The notes under the pieces: model-generated
Told to the model about the DNA's origin: nothing
What the model saw: the letters and a program-made list of their open reading frames with translations, nothing else
Database searches by the model: none
Part shown: positions 55,021-63,574 of the stretch, piece after piece
Position numbering within the stretch: the stretch's first letter is position 1
Layout of the letters: the number at the start of each line of letters is the position of its first letter
DNA from: Bacillus sp. Marseille-P3661
Lineage (GTDB): Bacteria > Bacillota > Bacilli > Bacillales > Bacillaceae_J
NCBI RefSeq assembly: GCF_900240995.1
Contig: NZ_LT965954.1
Coordinates: 1,091,135-1,155,134, forward strand
Reading direction: 5' to 3'
Length of the DNA: 64,000 bases
Translations under genes and position numbers: made by a program

Positions 55021-56103
55021 TTAAGAATAACTGATTTGATTTCTACCATTTTTTTTGGAATCATATAAAGAATGATCAGCATGTTTTATAGCATCATGTA
55101 GGTTTGCACTTTCAGGTAATTGTGAGACACCTATTGAAACAGTTAAATTAACTCTACGCTCCATATCCTCTGTGCAAAAATGTGTATTCTCTATTTGGTA
55201 ACGAATGCTTTCCACAAGCTCAATCATCTTACGTTCATTATCAGTAGCCAGAAAAATAATAAATTCTTCGCCACCATACCGTCCAACCACCACTTCATTA
55301 CCATTAGCCTTCTCAGTGCTATCAACAATAACTTTGGCAACACTTTTAATAATATGATCTCCATTTAAATGCCCATATGTATCATTGATCGATTTAAAAT
55401 GATCAATATCAGCCATAATGATATACATCTTTTTATCCTTTTTTGAATAGGAGCAGATTTTAGCCTCTAAATAACCAATGTTATATAAGCCTGTCAACGG
55501 GTCTCGTTCTGCATAATATTGAAGCTTTTCCTTTAATTTTACTTCATTTTCCATACTATTAATAAAAAAATATAAAGTAAACGCTGTTAAGTTAAAAGAT
55601 ATGAATCGCAATAGCGCAATTTCTTTAAAAACATTCCAGCCGTCTGGAACGAGATAAATAATCGGCAGGTCTGAAATTAACCATGCCATATTAATTATAT
55701 AAAACAAGATAACAGAGGTAATCGTTGATTTTTTAATTTTCATTATGAATAAAGTAACCAATGTTGGTAAAGCCATACCAAAAATAACCCCTGGTAATGC
55801 TCCTGCACCACCCATACCTAATCTCCAAAATATCGTTATAATCAATGCCGGTATCACATACTTCCAACCCCATTTAATTGCAAAAAACACTAATGGTATA
55901 AACCTTAAATCAAACTGATATCCCCCATACCTTATCGGTAGGTAAAACATAATAATAACTGCTATTGAGACAGTGGTAATCATAGCTATGTCGAAGTAAA
56001 ATTTTTTGATATTGTTTCTCTTTAAAATTAGCGTATCGATACATAAATGCATTAAAAATATTATAGCGATATTCGATAAACATGATTGAATAGCTATATT
56101 CAC
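55021..56103 (-). CDS. Membrane diguanylate cyclase with 5TM-LYT-type sensor
   Basis: This protein of about 360 residues has six membrane segments in the first 175 residues, with the FDLRFIPLVFFAIKWGWKYV motif shared by the sensor kinase at 8.9 kb. The GGDEF domain follows (about 190-355), with ERDPLTGLYNIGYLE and the active-site GRYGGEEFIIF; Gly-Gly-Glu-Glu-Phe is intact, so c-di-GMP synthesis is likely. The RxxD inhibition site normally five residues before it is absent. AAGGGAGAG supports GTG 56103. A PilZ-like protein at 10.5 kb could be an effector, with reservations. Confidence 0.9.
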   Translation of the reverse strand: MNIAIQSCLSNIAIIFLMHLCIDTLILKRNNIKKFYFDIAMITTVSIAVIIMFYLPIRYGGYQFDLRFIPLVFFAIKWGWKYVIPALIITIFWRLGMGGAGALPGVIFGMALPTLVTLFIMKIKKSTITSVILFYIINMAWLISDLPIIYLVPDGWNVFKEIALLRFISFNLTAFTLYFFINSMENEVKLKEKLQYYAERDPLTGLYNIGYLEAKICSYSKKDKKMYIIMADIDHFKSINDTYGHLNGDHIIKSVAKVIVDSTEKANGNEVVVGRYGGEEFIIFLATDNERKMIELVESIRYQIENTHFCTEDMERRVNLTVSIGVSQLPESANLHDAIKHADHSLYDSKKNGRNQISYS

Positions 56104-56564
56104 GATAAGCTCTCCCTTACGATCAACATTCCTTAGATTAACTATCATCTAAAATGAGTTATCTTACAGTTAACTCCAATAAGAATATTATTCTAAGGAC
56201 TATTCAGTTATATAATCATAGGAAAATTATACTATAATTAAAGTTTAACCTTGGATAAATATATGTAAAAATACAAAAATTATACAAAGTTGGCTACCTG
56301 TTTCCAATACGTTATTGGCTGTTGTCTAATCCTATATTCGGACATATTGTGCGTTATTTTGCTAACTTTTCATACATCTGCGGAGATACGTTACTTATTT
56401 TAAAGAAGTGAGTGAGCGTATTTAAGGTACTAAATGTCCGCTAATTCTCTAAAATATACCTTTATTATGGAAATAAAAATTTGTATGTCCGCATAAGTAT
56501 TAATCCGCTAAAAATACATAAGAAGCGATTCTTTGGTGTGGCTCATTTACGAAAAACAACTATA
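56104..56564. other. Intergenic region
   Basis: This AT-rich region contains several short scattered copies of a TATGTCCGC-like word (near 56338, 56428, 56482) that hint at a decayed repeat. No gene, terminator or riboswitch was recognised. The GGDEF promoter should be near its right end at 56104-56200. Confidence 0.35.
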
Positions 56565-57566
56565 TTAAATAGCAACGTTTGATTGACATGCTAACGACTT
56601 GTAACAGGCATCGAGCACCTTCATGTTTTTATAAGTATCCTCACCCGAATAACTTGGTTGACTATCATCTATTATTGCCTGTGAGATATGCTCTATTTGT
56701 GCACGATATTGATCAGTGATTACTTCCAACATTCTAACCTCATTGCCTTGTTGTAGCAAAACTTGGCCTACTCCACTATTTACATCCGGACGAAATGCCC
56801 GCGGAACAATTATTTTACCCTTCGTTCCAATAAGTTCATATTTATGCCTAAATGCCATATCGAAGCTACAATCAAACATTGCGTTCACACCGTTTTCAAA
56901 CTGCAAATAGCCAACTGCTGATGTATCAACATTATACGCAGGGTCAACATGTGCATGCACATGAACACAAAGTGGTTCAGCTTGTAGAATTGAGCGAATT
57001 GAATGAATACAGTAGCTGCCAACATCATAAATACTGCCGCCGCCCATTTTGTTATTTAATCGAATGTTGGTGCTATTTGACTTCTCTAAAAAAAATGAGA
57101 AACTTGCTCGCATCAATTTTACTTGCCCGATTCCTCCAGCTGCAATCAGTTCTCTTACAACAGCATGTTGTTGATGAAATTGATACATGAATGTTTCCAT
57201 AAACTTAACGTTTTCTAACTTACAGACAGCAATCATATCTTCCACCTCTTGTGCATTTAACGCAGCTGGTTTCTCCCAGAGGACATGTTTCCCTTTTCGA
57301 GCTGCCTTTACTCCCCATTCCTTATGCAAATGATTAGGTAGTGGTATATACACAGCATCCTCGAGGAGCGTCTCATAACTAGTATATGCTTTTGGAATAT
57401 TTAACTTTTCAGCAACCTTTATAGCCTTATCATCTCTACTAGCTATCGCAGTTACTGCAGCATTACTAGCCCGATCGATTGCTGGAATTACTGTGCTTTT
57501 TCCAATATGCGCCGTGCTTATTGGCTTTTTAAATACTATTTTTCTGTTTCGAACTATTATAAGCAC
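56565..57566 (-). CDS. Gfo/Idh/MocA family oxidoreductase with altered N-terminus
   Basis: The 333-residue frame matches NAD(P)-dependent sugar/inositol-type dehydrogenases. The AVYIPLPNHLHKEWGVKAAR and GKHVLWEKPAALNAQEVEDM segments (the EKP motif) are intact, and MGGGSIYDVGSYCIHSIRS follows near 183. Two oddities occur. The first strand and nucleotide loop, usually (K)WGI(I/L)STAxIG, read FKKPISTAHIG. About four residues are missing before AVYIPLP (LLEDAVYI, where LLxDPEIDAVYI is usual). The GTG start at 57566 has no good ribosome site and lies at the edge of repeat array D'. It may be a gene in early decay. Confidence 0.75.
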   Translation of the reverse strand: MLIIVRNRKIVFKKPISTAHIGKSTVIPAIDRASNAAVTAIASRDDKAIKVAEKLNIPKAYTSYETLLEDAVYIPLPNHLHKEWGVKAARKGKHVLWEKPAALNAQEVEDMIAVCKLENVKFMETFMYQFHQQHAVVRELIAAGGIGQVKLMRASFSFFLEKSNSTNIRLNNKMGGGSIYDVGSYCIHSIRSILQAEPLCVHVHAHVDPAYNVDTSAVGYLQFENGVNAMFDCSFDMAFRHKYELIGTKGKIIVPRAFRPDVNSGVGQVLLQQGNEVRMLEVITDQYRAQIEHISQAIIDDSQPSYSGEDTYKNMKVLDACYKSLACQSNVAI

Positions 57567-57569
57567 TAT

Positions 57570-59236
57570 TCGTTACCACTATCACCTTTCTCTGCTTTTC
57601 ACGGGTACGATTACTTGCTTTTCGGTACCGCCACGCGCCTTGGTTTTTGCTTTGATGAGCATGATTAGACACTGGACCCACCGTTTTCTTTAGTTAATGG
57701 AGGAGCTTTAGCTTTTTTCGTTACCGTGATGACCTGTTTTTAACTCTGATGGGCATAATTAGCGCTATTCGTTACCTTCACGACTTGATTTTCGCTCTGA
57801 TGGGCATGATTAACTGCTTTTCGTTACCGCCACGACTTGATTTTCGCTTAGACGGGCACAATTAGCTGCTATTCGGTACCGCCACGACTTGATTTTCGCT
57901 CTGATGGGCATAATTAGCGCTATTCGTTACCTTCACGACTTGATTTTAACTCTGACGGGCACGATTAGCTGCTTTTCGGTACCGCCACGACTTGATTTTC
58001 GCTCTGATGGGAACGATTAACTGCTATTCGTTACCTTCACGACTTGATTTTCGCTCTGATGGGCATGATTAACTGCTTTTCGTTACCGCCACGACTTGAT
58101 TTTCGCTTAGACGGGCACAATTAGCTGCTATTCTGTACCGCCACGACTTGATTTTCGCTCTGATGGGCATAATTAGCGCTATTCGTTACCGCCACGACTT
58201 GATTTTCGCTCTGATGGGCATGATTAACTGCTTTTCGTTACCGCCACGACTTGATTGTCGCTCTGATGGGCATGATTAACTGCTTTTCGTTACCGCCACG
58301 ACTTGATTGTCGCTCTGATGGGCACGATTAACTGCTTTTCGTTACCGCCACGACTTGATTTTCGCTCTGATGGGCACGATTAACTGCTTTTCGTTACCTG
58401 CACGACTTGATTTTCGCTTTGACGGGCACAATTAGCTGCTATTCTGTACCGCCACGACTTGGTTTTCGTTCTGATGGGCATGATTAACTGCTTTTCGTTA
58501 CCTTCACGACTTGGTTTTCGTTCTGATGGGCAATTTTAGCCGCTATTCGGTACCTTCACGACTTGGTTTTCGTTCTGATGGGCATGATTAACTGCTTTTC
58601 GTTACCGCCACGACTTGGTTTTCGTTCTGATGGGCATGATTAACTGCTTTTCGTTACCTTCACGACTTGGTTTTCGTTCTGATGGGCAATTTTAGCCGCT
58701 ATTCGGTACCTTCACGACTTGATTTTCGCTCTGATGGGAACGATTAACTGCTATTCGTTACCGCTACGACTTGGTTTTCGCTCTGATGGGCATAATTAGC
58801 CGCTATTCGGTACCTTCACGACTTGATTTTCGCTCTGATGGGCATGATTAGCCGCTATTCGGTACCTTCACTACCTGATTTTCGCTCTAATGGGCATGAT
58901 TAGACATTGGACCCATCGTTTTCTTTAGTTAATGGAGGAGCTTTAGCTTTTTTCGTTACCGTGATGACCTCATTTTCGCTCTGACGGGAACGATTAACTG
59001 CTATTCGTTACCGCCACGACTTGGTTTTCGTTCTTGACGGGCACGATTAACTTCTTTTGTTACCTTCACTACCTCATTTTCGCTCTGACGGGAACGTTTA
59101 GCCGCTATTCTGCTTTTCGTTACCTTCAACCTTCACTACCTGATTTCGCTCTGACGGGCACGTTTAGCCGCTATTCGTTACCACTACCACTGGTTTCTGC
59201 TTTTCACGGGTTCGATTACTCCCTTTTCGTTACTGC
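57570..59236 (-). repeat. 52-bp tandem repeat array, family D in inverse orientation, about 28 units
   Basis: The consensus (TTCGCTCTGATGGGCATGAT, TAACTGCTTTTCGTTACCGC, CACGACTTGATT) is the reverse complement of the 51.8-52.9 kb array. The period is 51-52 bases. The 51-base units have GCGCTATTC in place of ACTGCTTTTC. A 75-bp non-repeat segment (57661-57735) recurs with two changes at 58896-58970. The right end (58980-59236) is more irregular. The array runs from the start of the Gfo/Idh/MocA gene to the TVP38 terminator. Its short open frames are not genes. Confidence 0.93.
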
Positions 59237-59266
59237 TGCCACCGTTATTCAAGAGTAAATAACAAA

Positions 59267-59300
59267 AAGCCCTCTTCCTATTTTTATAAGAAGAGGGCTT
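59267..59300 (-). terminator. Terminator of the rhodanese-TVP38 transcript
   Basis: AAGCCCTCTTC at 59267-59277 pairs with GAAGAGGGCTT at 59290-59300 and is followed by TTTTTG on the minus strand. Confidence 0.85.
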
Positions 59301-59331
59301 ATATATAGTGCATATCATAGTATTACTTTTA

Positions 59332-60024
59332 CTATTTTAAATCTTCCATACTAATTCCTTTTATCTTCGCAATATATTTTGGTATCAGCGAAACTAGGAA
59401 TAAGATAATCCCGGCTATTGCAAATTGAATAATCAGTGAGAAAGATAAACCTTCTTTTACAATTTGGCCAGCCATATAAGCATAAATGAAAGCACCAGGA
59501 GCCATTGTTATAAAGGTTACAATTGAATACGTTGCAAATGGAATTTTTGTTATTCCATAAGCGTAATTTTGTACATTATAAGGGAACACTGGTACCAGTC
59601 TGGTTAATATTAAAAAACTGACGCCGTTATGTTCTACACCTTGATCGATCTTCTGAAAGATTTTATTGTTTTTAAATTTTTCAACAATCATGTCTCTTGC
59701 TACATATTTTGAAATTAAAAATGACACCATTGCACCAAGTGTTGCTCCAACTAAAGCAAGCAACGCTCCATTTATCGAGCCAAATGTAATCCCAGCGACA
59801 ATTGTTAACAATGCTGCAGGGAGCATAAATACTGCAACCAGTATGAACACTGCGATAAATAAAATATAAGCATAAACCCCGAAACTTTTGAACCAAGCTT
59901 GCATCGCTTCAACATCTTTAAGCAAATCTACAAGTCCTAATTTCCAAGCAATCAAGAAAACTGCAGCAATGATTGCGATCACTACGATAAGTTTTATTGG
60001 GCTTGCTTTTTGTTTTTTGTTCAT
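59332..60024 (-). CDS. TVP38/TMEM64 family membrane protein
   Basis: This 230-residue protein has about five to six helices and belongs to the SNARE-associated/TVP38 family. The LPAALLTIVAGITFGSINGA block with the following GATLGAMVSFLISKYVARD, and the RLVPVFPYNVQNYAYGITKI motif near 140-160, are diagnostic. Family members (DedA-like) are implicated in lipid or small-molecule transport; YdjX and YdjZ of E. coli are relatives. AGAGGTTGATT precedes the ATG. It starts 25 bp after the rhodanese stop, so both are cotranscribed. Confidence 0.93.
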   Translation of the reverse strand: MNKKQKASPIKLIVVIAIIAAVFLIAWKLGLVDLLKDVEAMQAWFKSFGVYAYILFIAVFILVAVFMLPAALLTIVAGITFGSINGALLALVGATLGAMVSFLISKYVARDMIVEKFKNNKIFQKIDQGVEHNGVSFLILTRLVPVFPYNVQNYAYGITKIPFATYSIVTFITMAPGAFIYAYMAGQIVKEGLSFSLIIQFAIAGIILFLVSLIPKYIAKIKGISMEDLK

Positions 60025-60049
60025 TTTTAATCAACCTCTATAAATTAGA

Positions 60050-61042
60050 TTAAAATTTACCATTTTCTGTATGTTCAGCAACAGCTGGGTCTTGTTTTTC
60101 ATATGCATTATAGCTCCATTCAATCCAAGAGCCATCATAGTTTTGAACCTTATCATACCCAATTGCTTGTGTTAATACAAACCAAGTATATGCTGAGCGA
60201 ACACCTGATTGGCAATAGCAAATAATTTCTTTATCTGACTTAAGAACATCCGCATATAGCTCTTCTAATTCTGCTTTTGATTTTAAAGTTCCATCCTCAG
60301 CAGTTGCCTGTGAATATTCGATCCAATCTGAACCTTCGATTTTACCTGGTCCAAAAGCTCCTTGTTTCGTATCACTGCCCGTTTCCTCAGATTCACTACG
60401 TGTATCTAAAAGGTAATAGTCTTCAGTGTTTTCTACAGCTTCCACTACTTCCTCAAGATCTGCATTTAATGCTTCCTCGTTAAAATTTGTTGCAACATAA
60501 TCTGTTTTCGGACGGTCGCCTACTTCTGCAGCTGCTGCTGTTTCATAACCTGCACCGATCCATACATTAAGACCACCATCTAATAAACGAACATCTTCAT
60601 GACCTAATACTTTTAGCTGCCATAATAAACGTGTTGCATCATGCTGATCATTTGCTGCATATGTTACGATTGTGGTATCTTCTTTAACGCCAAAATCACT
60701 CAATAATTTCTCCATATCTTCTTTTGGAGCTGCTACCCCGCCATATGGAACTTCTTTTGATTCTTGATAATCAGGGCGCCAAAGCACGAATGAGCCTGGA
60801 ATAGCCTCATCTTTTGACTTTAACACACCAATGGCTACAACATCTTGATTTTCATCTTCTTGCATTGCCTTAAGCTCTTCTGGTGTGATAAAAGATTCTG
60901 GATGTGCATATTCATTAATTTTTGATTGTTGAGCAGAAACATTTACTTCCTGAACCTTTACAGCTGTTATGTTTTGATATACAAAAAAACCAATTACTAA
61001 GGCGACAACTATTGTCAAACTTGATATGACTTTCTTATTCAA
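60050..61042 (-). CDS. Membrane-anchored tandem-domain rhodanese (sulfurtransferase)
   Basis: This 330-residue protein has an N-terminal membrane anchor (SSLTIVVALVIGFFVYQNI, residues 7-25), so it acts outside the membrane. Two rhodanese domains follow. The first (about 55-170) lacks the catalytic cysteine (IVTYAANDQHDATRL). The second (about 195-325) has the loop CYCQSGVRSAYTWFVL, whose second Cys starts CQSGVR. The architecture resembles thiosulfate/3-mercaptopyruvate sulfurtransferases such as YnjE. It could deliver sulfane sulfur or selenium. It starts 94 bp beyond the selenoprotein terminator and is cotranscribed with the TVP38 gene. Confidence 0.92.
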   Translation of the reverse strand: MNKKVISSLTIVVALVIGFFVYQNITAVKVQEVNVSAQQSKINEYAHPESFITPEELKAMQEDENQDVVAIGVLKSKDEAIPGSFVLWRPDYQESKEVPYGGVAAPKEDMEKLLSDFGVKEDTTIVTYAANDQHDATRLLWQLKVLGHEDVRLLDGGLNVWIGAGYETAAAAEVGDRPKTDYVATNFNEEALNADLEEVVEAVENTEDYYLLDTRSESEETGSDTKQGAFGPGKIEGSDWIEYSQATAEDGTLKSKAELEELYADVLKSDKEIICYCQSGVRSAYTWFVLTQAIGYDKVQNYDGSWIEWSYNAYEKQDPAVAEHTENGKF

Positions 61043-61135
61043 TTAAACTACCTCCTAGATGATTGTTTTATAGTTTTAGTTTTTAAGATAAATAAGTTTT
61101 CTTATTAAATTACTTGGATTTAAAATACAATAAAA

Positions 61136-61171
61136 GCTGAGGTCTTTCTAATAGCGAGTTAACCTCAGCTC
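61136..61171 (-). terminator. Terminator or attenuator between the selenoprotein and rhodanese genes
   Basis: AGCTGAGGT at 61136-61144 pairs with ACCTCAGCT at 61163-61171 and is followed by TTTTATTGTATTTT on the minus strand, 8 bp after the selenoprotein stop. Confidence 0.7.
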
Positions 61172-61178
61172 CTTAATA

Positions 61179-61919
61179 TCAATCTTTTTTCCAATTATAC
61201 GGGAGTGGTTGAATCGTTCCTGTTTCTTTTATGTCTGTAACACCATTAATCATATCTAAAACGATTTTTCGCTGCAAATCAGACCGACCTGGTGCACCAA
61301 AGGTACTTCCCATTGGGAACTTAATGTGTAATGCTCTTGGCACATTCGTTCTTTCTGTTAGTTCAGGCAAATGACTGATTGAGAGTGTTGGAATTCCTTC
61401 TTGTTCGACTGCTCTTTGAATCAATCCCACGGATTGATGACAAATATATCAGCCAGGTGATGCAAGCAATACATCAACATTTGCTTGCTTTAATTGCTCA
61501 ATGATAATCGGAATACTTTCATTTTTTAGCTTTTCAGTGTCTGGAATATAACCCATCATTCCAAAATGAACATCAGCTACATTCCCAATTACACCTTCAT
61601 CCTTAAGTTCACGAAGTATTTCAAGAGGAAACACACAATTGATATCCTTAGTTGCATCCGTTGTATCATAGTGTGTATGGGTGATCATTAAGTCATCGTA
61701 GCTAACATCACCAGGAATAACATGTACTGTATTATCTCCTGCGTCAACATCGAAAGGTTTTTGGTTTTTCATGTGAACACCGGCTGTCGTTAAGAAAGCA
61801 ACATTCCATTTATCCGGTGTTGTTTCTGGAATGGCTAACTGTACGGCATCAGCGTTTCTTTTGATACCTTTTTTGGCCATCATTTTATAGACCTGATGTG
61901 CTAACAGATTTTTACTCAT
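61179..61919 (-). CDS. Selenoprotein of the glycine/betaine/proline reductase B family (PrdB-like)
   Basis: This 246-residue protein is read through an in-frame UGA at 61449-61451 (residue 157). Before it the frame reads QLKQANVDVLLASPG; after it U-YICHQSVGLIQRAVEQEG. This gives a UxxC redox pair and is continuous with family sequence on both sides. The length and the Sec position agree with PrdB, the 26-kDa Sec subunit of D-proline reductase (about 240 residues, Sec near 152). No PrdA, GrdA or other reductase subunit is encoded nearby, so it acts in another process or with partners elsewhere. GAAAGGAATG precedes the ATG. A perfect SECIS-type hairpin follows the UGA. Neighbours are a MerA-like flavoprotein and a rhodanese. 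Confidence 0.9.
61420..61438 (-). promoter_or_regulatory. Candidate SECIS hairpin of the PrdB-like gene
   Basis: Eleven nt after the UGA, ATCAATCC (61438-61431) pairs perfectly with GGATTGAT (61427-61420) around the loop GTG. The G-U in a small apical loop close behind the UGA is typical of bacterial SECIS elements recognised by SelB. Confidence 0.65.
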
Positions 61920-62096
61920 ACCTTTATCATTCCTTTCCTTTTAGAGTACAAAAATTAGTAGATTTATATTATACGTGTATTTTAGTCAGTAATATTATAA
62001 TTCCTATCAACTTAGTTTATTTTATCAAAATTAGCGCTAATGTCAATCCTAGTTTTCACATCGGAATTAATTTTTTTTAAAAAAAAACAAAAAAAA

Positions 62097-63524
62097 TTAC
62101 CGGAACCATTGCACATATTTTTTTAACAATAATCCTAATTTACTTTCAAACAACTTTTCGCGCCAATATTGATCTGCTGCACGTTGGACAATTGACCCCC
62201 TAGTTGGGTATGGATGAATAACTTTTGAGATACTGCCAATTTTATGTCCGTGCTGCTTGGCATAAACAAGTTCCTGCATCCAATCGCCAGCGCCTTTTCC
62301 GACAGCATGTGCACCTAAAATATAACCCCTCTTATCGGTTATTACCTTCAATATCCCGTCTTTTTCTCGTTCAGCTATAAACCGGTCAACCATATCTAAA
62401 CCCACTTTATATATTATTATTTTATTGCCATATTGTTGACGCGCTTCATTTTCTGTCATTCCTAAATGGAAAACTTCAGGATCTGTATAGGTTACCCAAG
62501 GCATACTTTCATAATTCACCTTCTGTTTAAGGCCAAAAATAGCATTAGAAATCGCTACTTTTCCTTCCATTCCTGCTGCATGTGTAAATGGAAACGAACC
62601 AATTGCATCTCCAATTGCAAAAATATGCTTTTGCGAAGTTTGTAGGTAATCATTTACAGTAATATACCCATTATTAGTAGTAATACTTGCATGATCTAGA
62701 TGAAGTGATTCAATATTAGCCTTTCGTCCGGCGGCAATTAACACTTGTTCTGCTGGTAAAGTTTCCTCTTTTCCGTCGACTTTTATTGTCAACAGCTTAT
62801 CATTCCCCACATTTTCAACCTTTAACACGTTTGTATTCAGTTTAAGAGTGATTTCTTTATCAAGTGCCCGATTAAGATACGGTTTAATTTCCTCATCTGC
62901 ATTATTCATAATAGATGATGATGGCTCAAGGACCGTGACACTTGTGCCAAATCTCGCAAAGGCTTGCCCAAGTTCAAGTCCAATATGACCACCACCTATG
63001 ACTGCCATACGTTTTGGTGTTTTTTCAAGATTGAAAATTGACTCATTTGTTAAGTAATTAATTTCTTGAATACCCTCTATAGGTGGAATGGCTGGTTTTG
63101 ATCCAGTTGCGATCACAATTCGCTTGCCGTATATGATATCCCCGTTTCCAACTTGGATATGATGGGAATCTATAAAGTGGCCTACGCCATAATATAGGGC
63201 TACACCTAACTTTTGAAAACGTTCAGAACTATCATGAACCTGTATGTCCGCTATTGCAGCTTTCACTTTCTCCATTGCAACTTTTAAGGAAGCTTGGCCA
63301 TAAACCGATACCCCTAATTCATCTGCAGCTTTTTTTGCAGAATAGATCATTTTACTTGCTTCAATAAATGCCTTTGAAGGAACACAACCATAATGAAGAC
63401 AATCTCCACCAAGTTGTTTTTCCTTCTCGATGAGAGCAACTGTTGCTCCCATACTGGCAGCACCTGCTGCTACCGTAAGACCTCCCGCACCTCCACCAAT
63501 CACAATAATCTGATATTTTTTCAT
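62097..63524 (-). CDS. MerA/Lpd-like pyridine nucleotide-disulfide oxidoreductase
   Basis: This 475-residue flavoenzyme has the FAD loop VIGGGAGGLTVAAGAAS (residues 8-24), the redox disulfide in GGDCLHYGCVPSK (Cys42 and Cys47) and the NAD(P) loop AVIGGGHIGLELGQAFA near 173. The dimer domain ends HPYPTRGS. Dihydrolipoamide dehydrogenases have HxHPTxxE here. Tyr replaces the catalytic His and Ser the Glu, as expected for a mercuric-reductase-like relative rather than a lipoamide dehydrogenase. No metal-binding N-terminal domain or C-terminal Cys pair is present. AGAGAGGATAAA precedes the ATG. It lies 50 bp downstream of the CDP-alcohol phosphatidyltransferase gene. The substrate may be a (seleno)disulfide. 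Confidence 0.9.
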   Translation of the reverse strand: MKKYQIIVIGGGAGGLTVAAGAASMGATVALIEKEKQLGGDCLHYGCVPSKAFIEASKMIYSAKKAADELGVSVYGQASLKVAMEKVKAAIADIQVHDSSERFQKLGVALYYGVGHFIDSHHIQVGNGDIIYGKRIVIATGSKPAIPPIEGIQEINYLTNESIFNLEKTPKRMAVIGGGHIGLELGQAFARFGTSVTVLEPSSSIMNNADEEIKPYLNRALDKEITLKLNTNVLKVENVGNDKLLTIKVDGKEETLPAEQVLIAAGRKANIESLHLDHASITTNNGYITVNDYLQTSQKHIFAIGDAIGSFPFTHAAGMEGKVAISNAIFGLKQKVNYESMPWVTYTDPEVFHLGMTENEARQQYGNKIIIYKVGLDMVDRFIAEREKDGILKVITDKRGYILGAHAVGKGAGDWMQELVYAKQHGHKIGSISKVIHPYPTRGSIVQRAADQYWREKLFESKLGLLLKKYVQWFR

Positions 63525-63574
63525 TTTATCCTCTCTTTTTCCCGTATCTAGGCTTTATTACTTTTTTATTATTT

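Noticed and set aside
59034-59258. 74-residue open frame in the end of array D'
   Set aside because: Low-complexity translation of irregular repeat units; no start signal.
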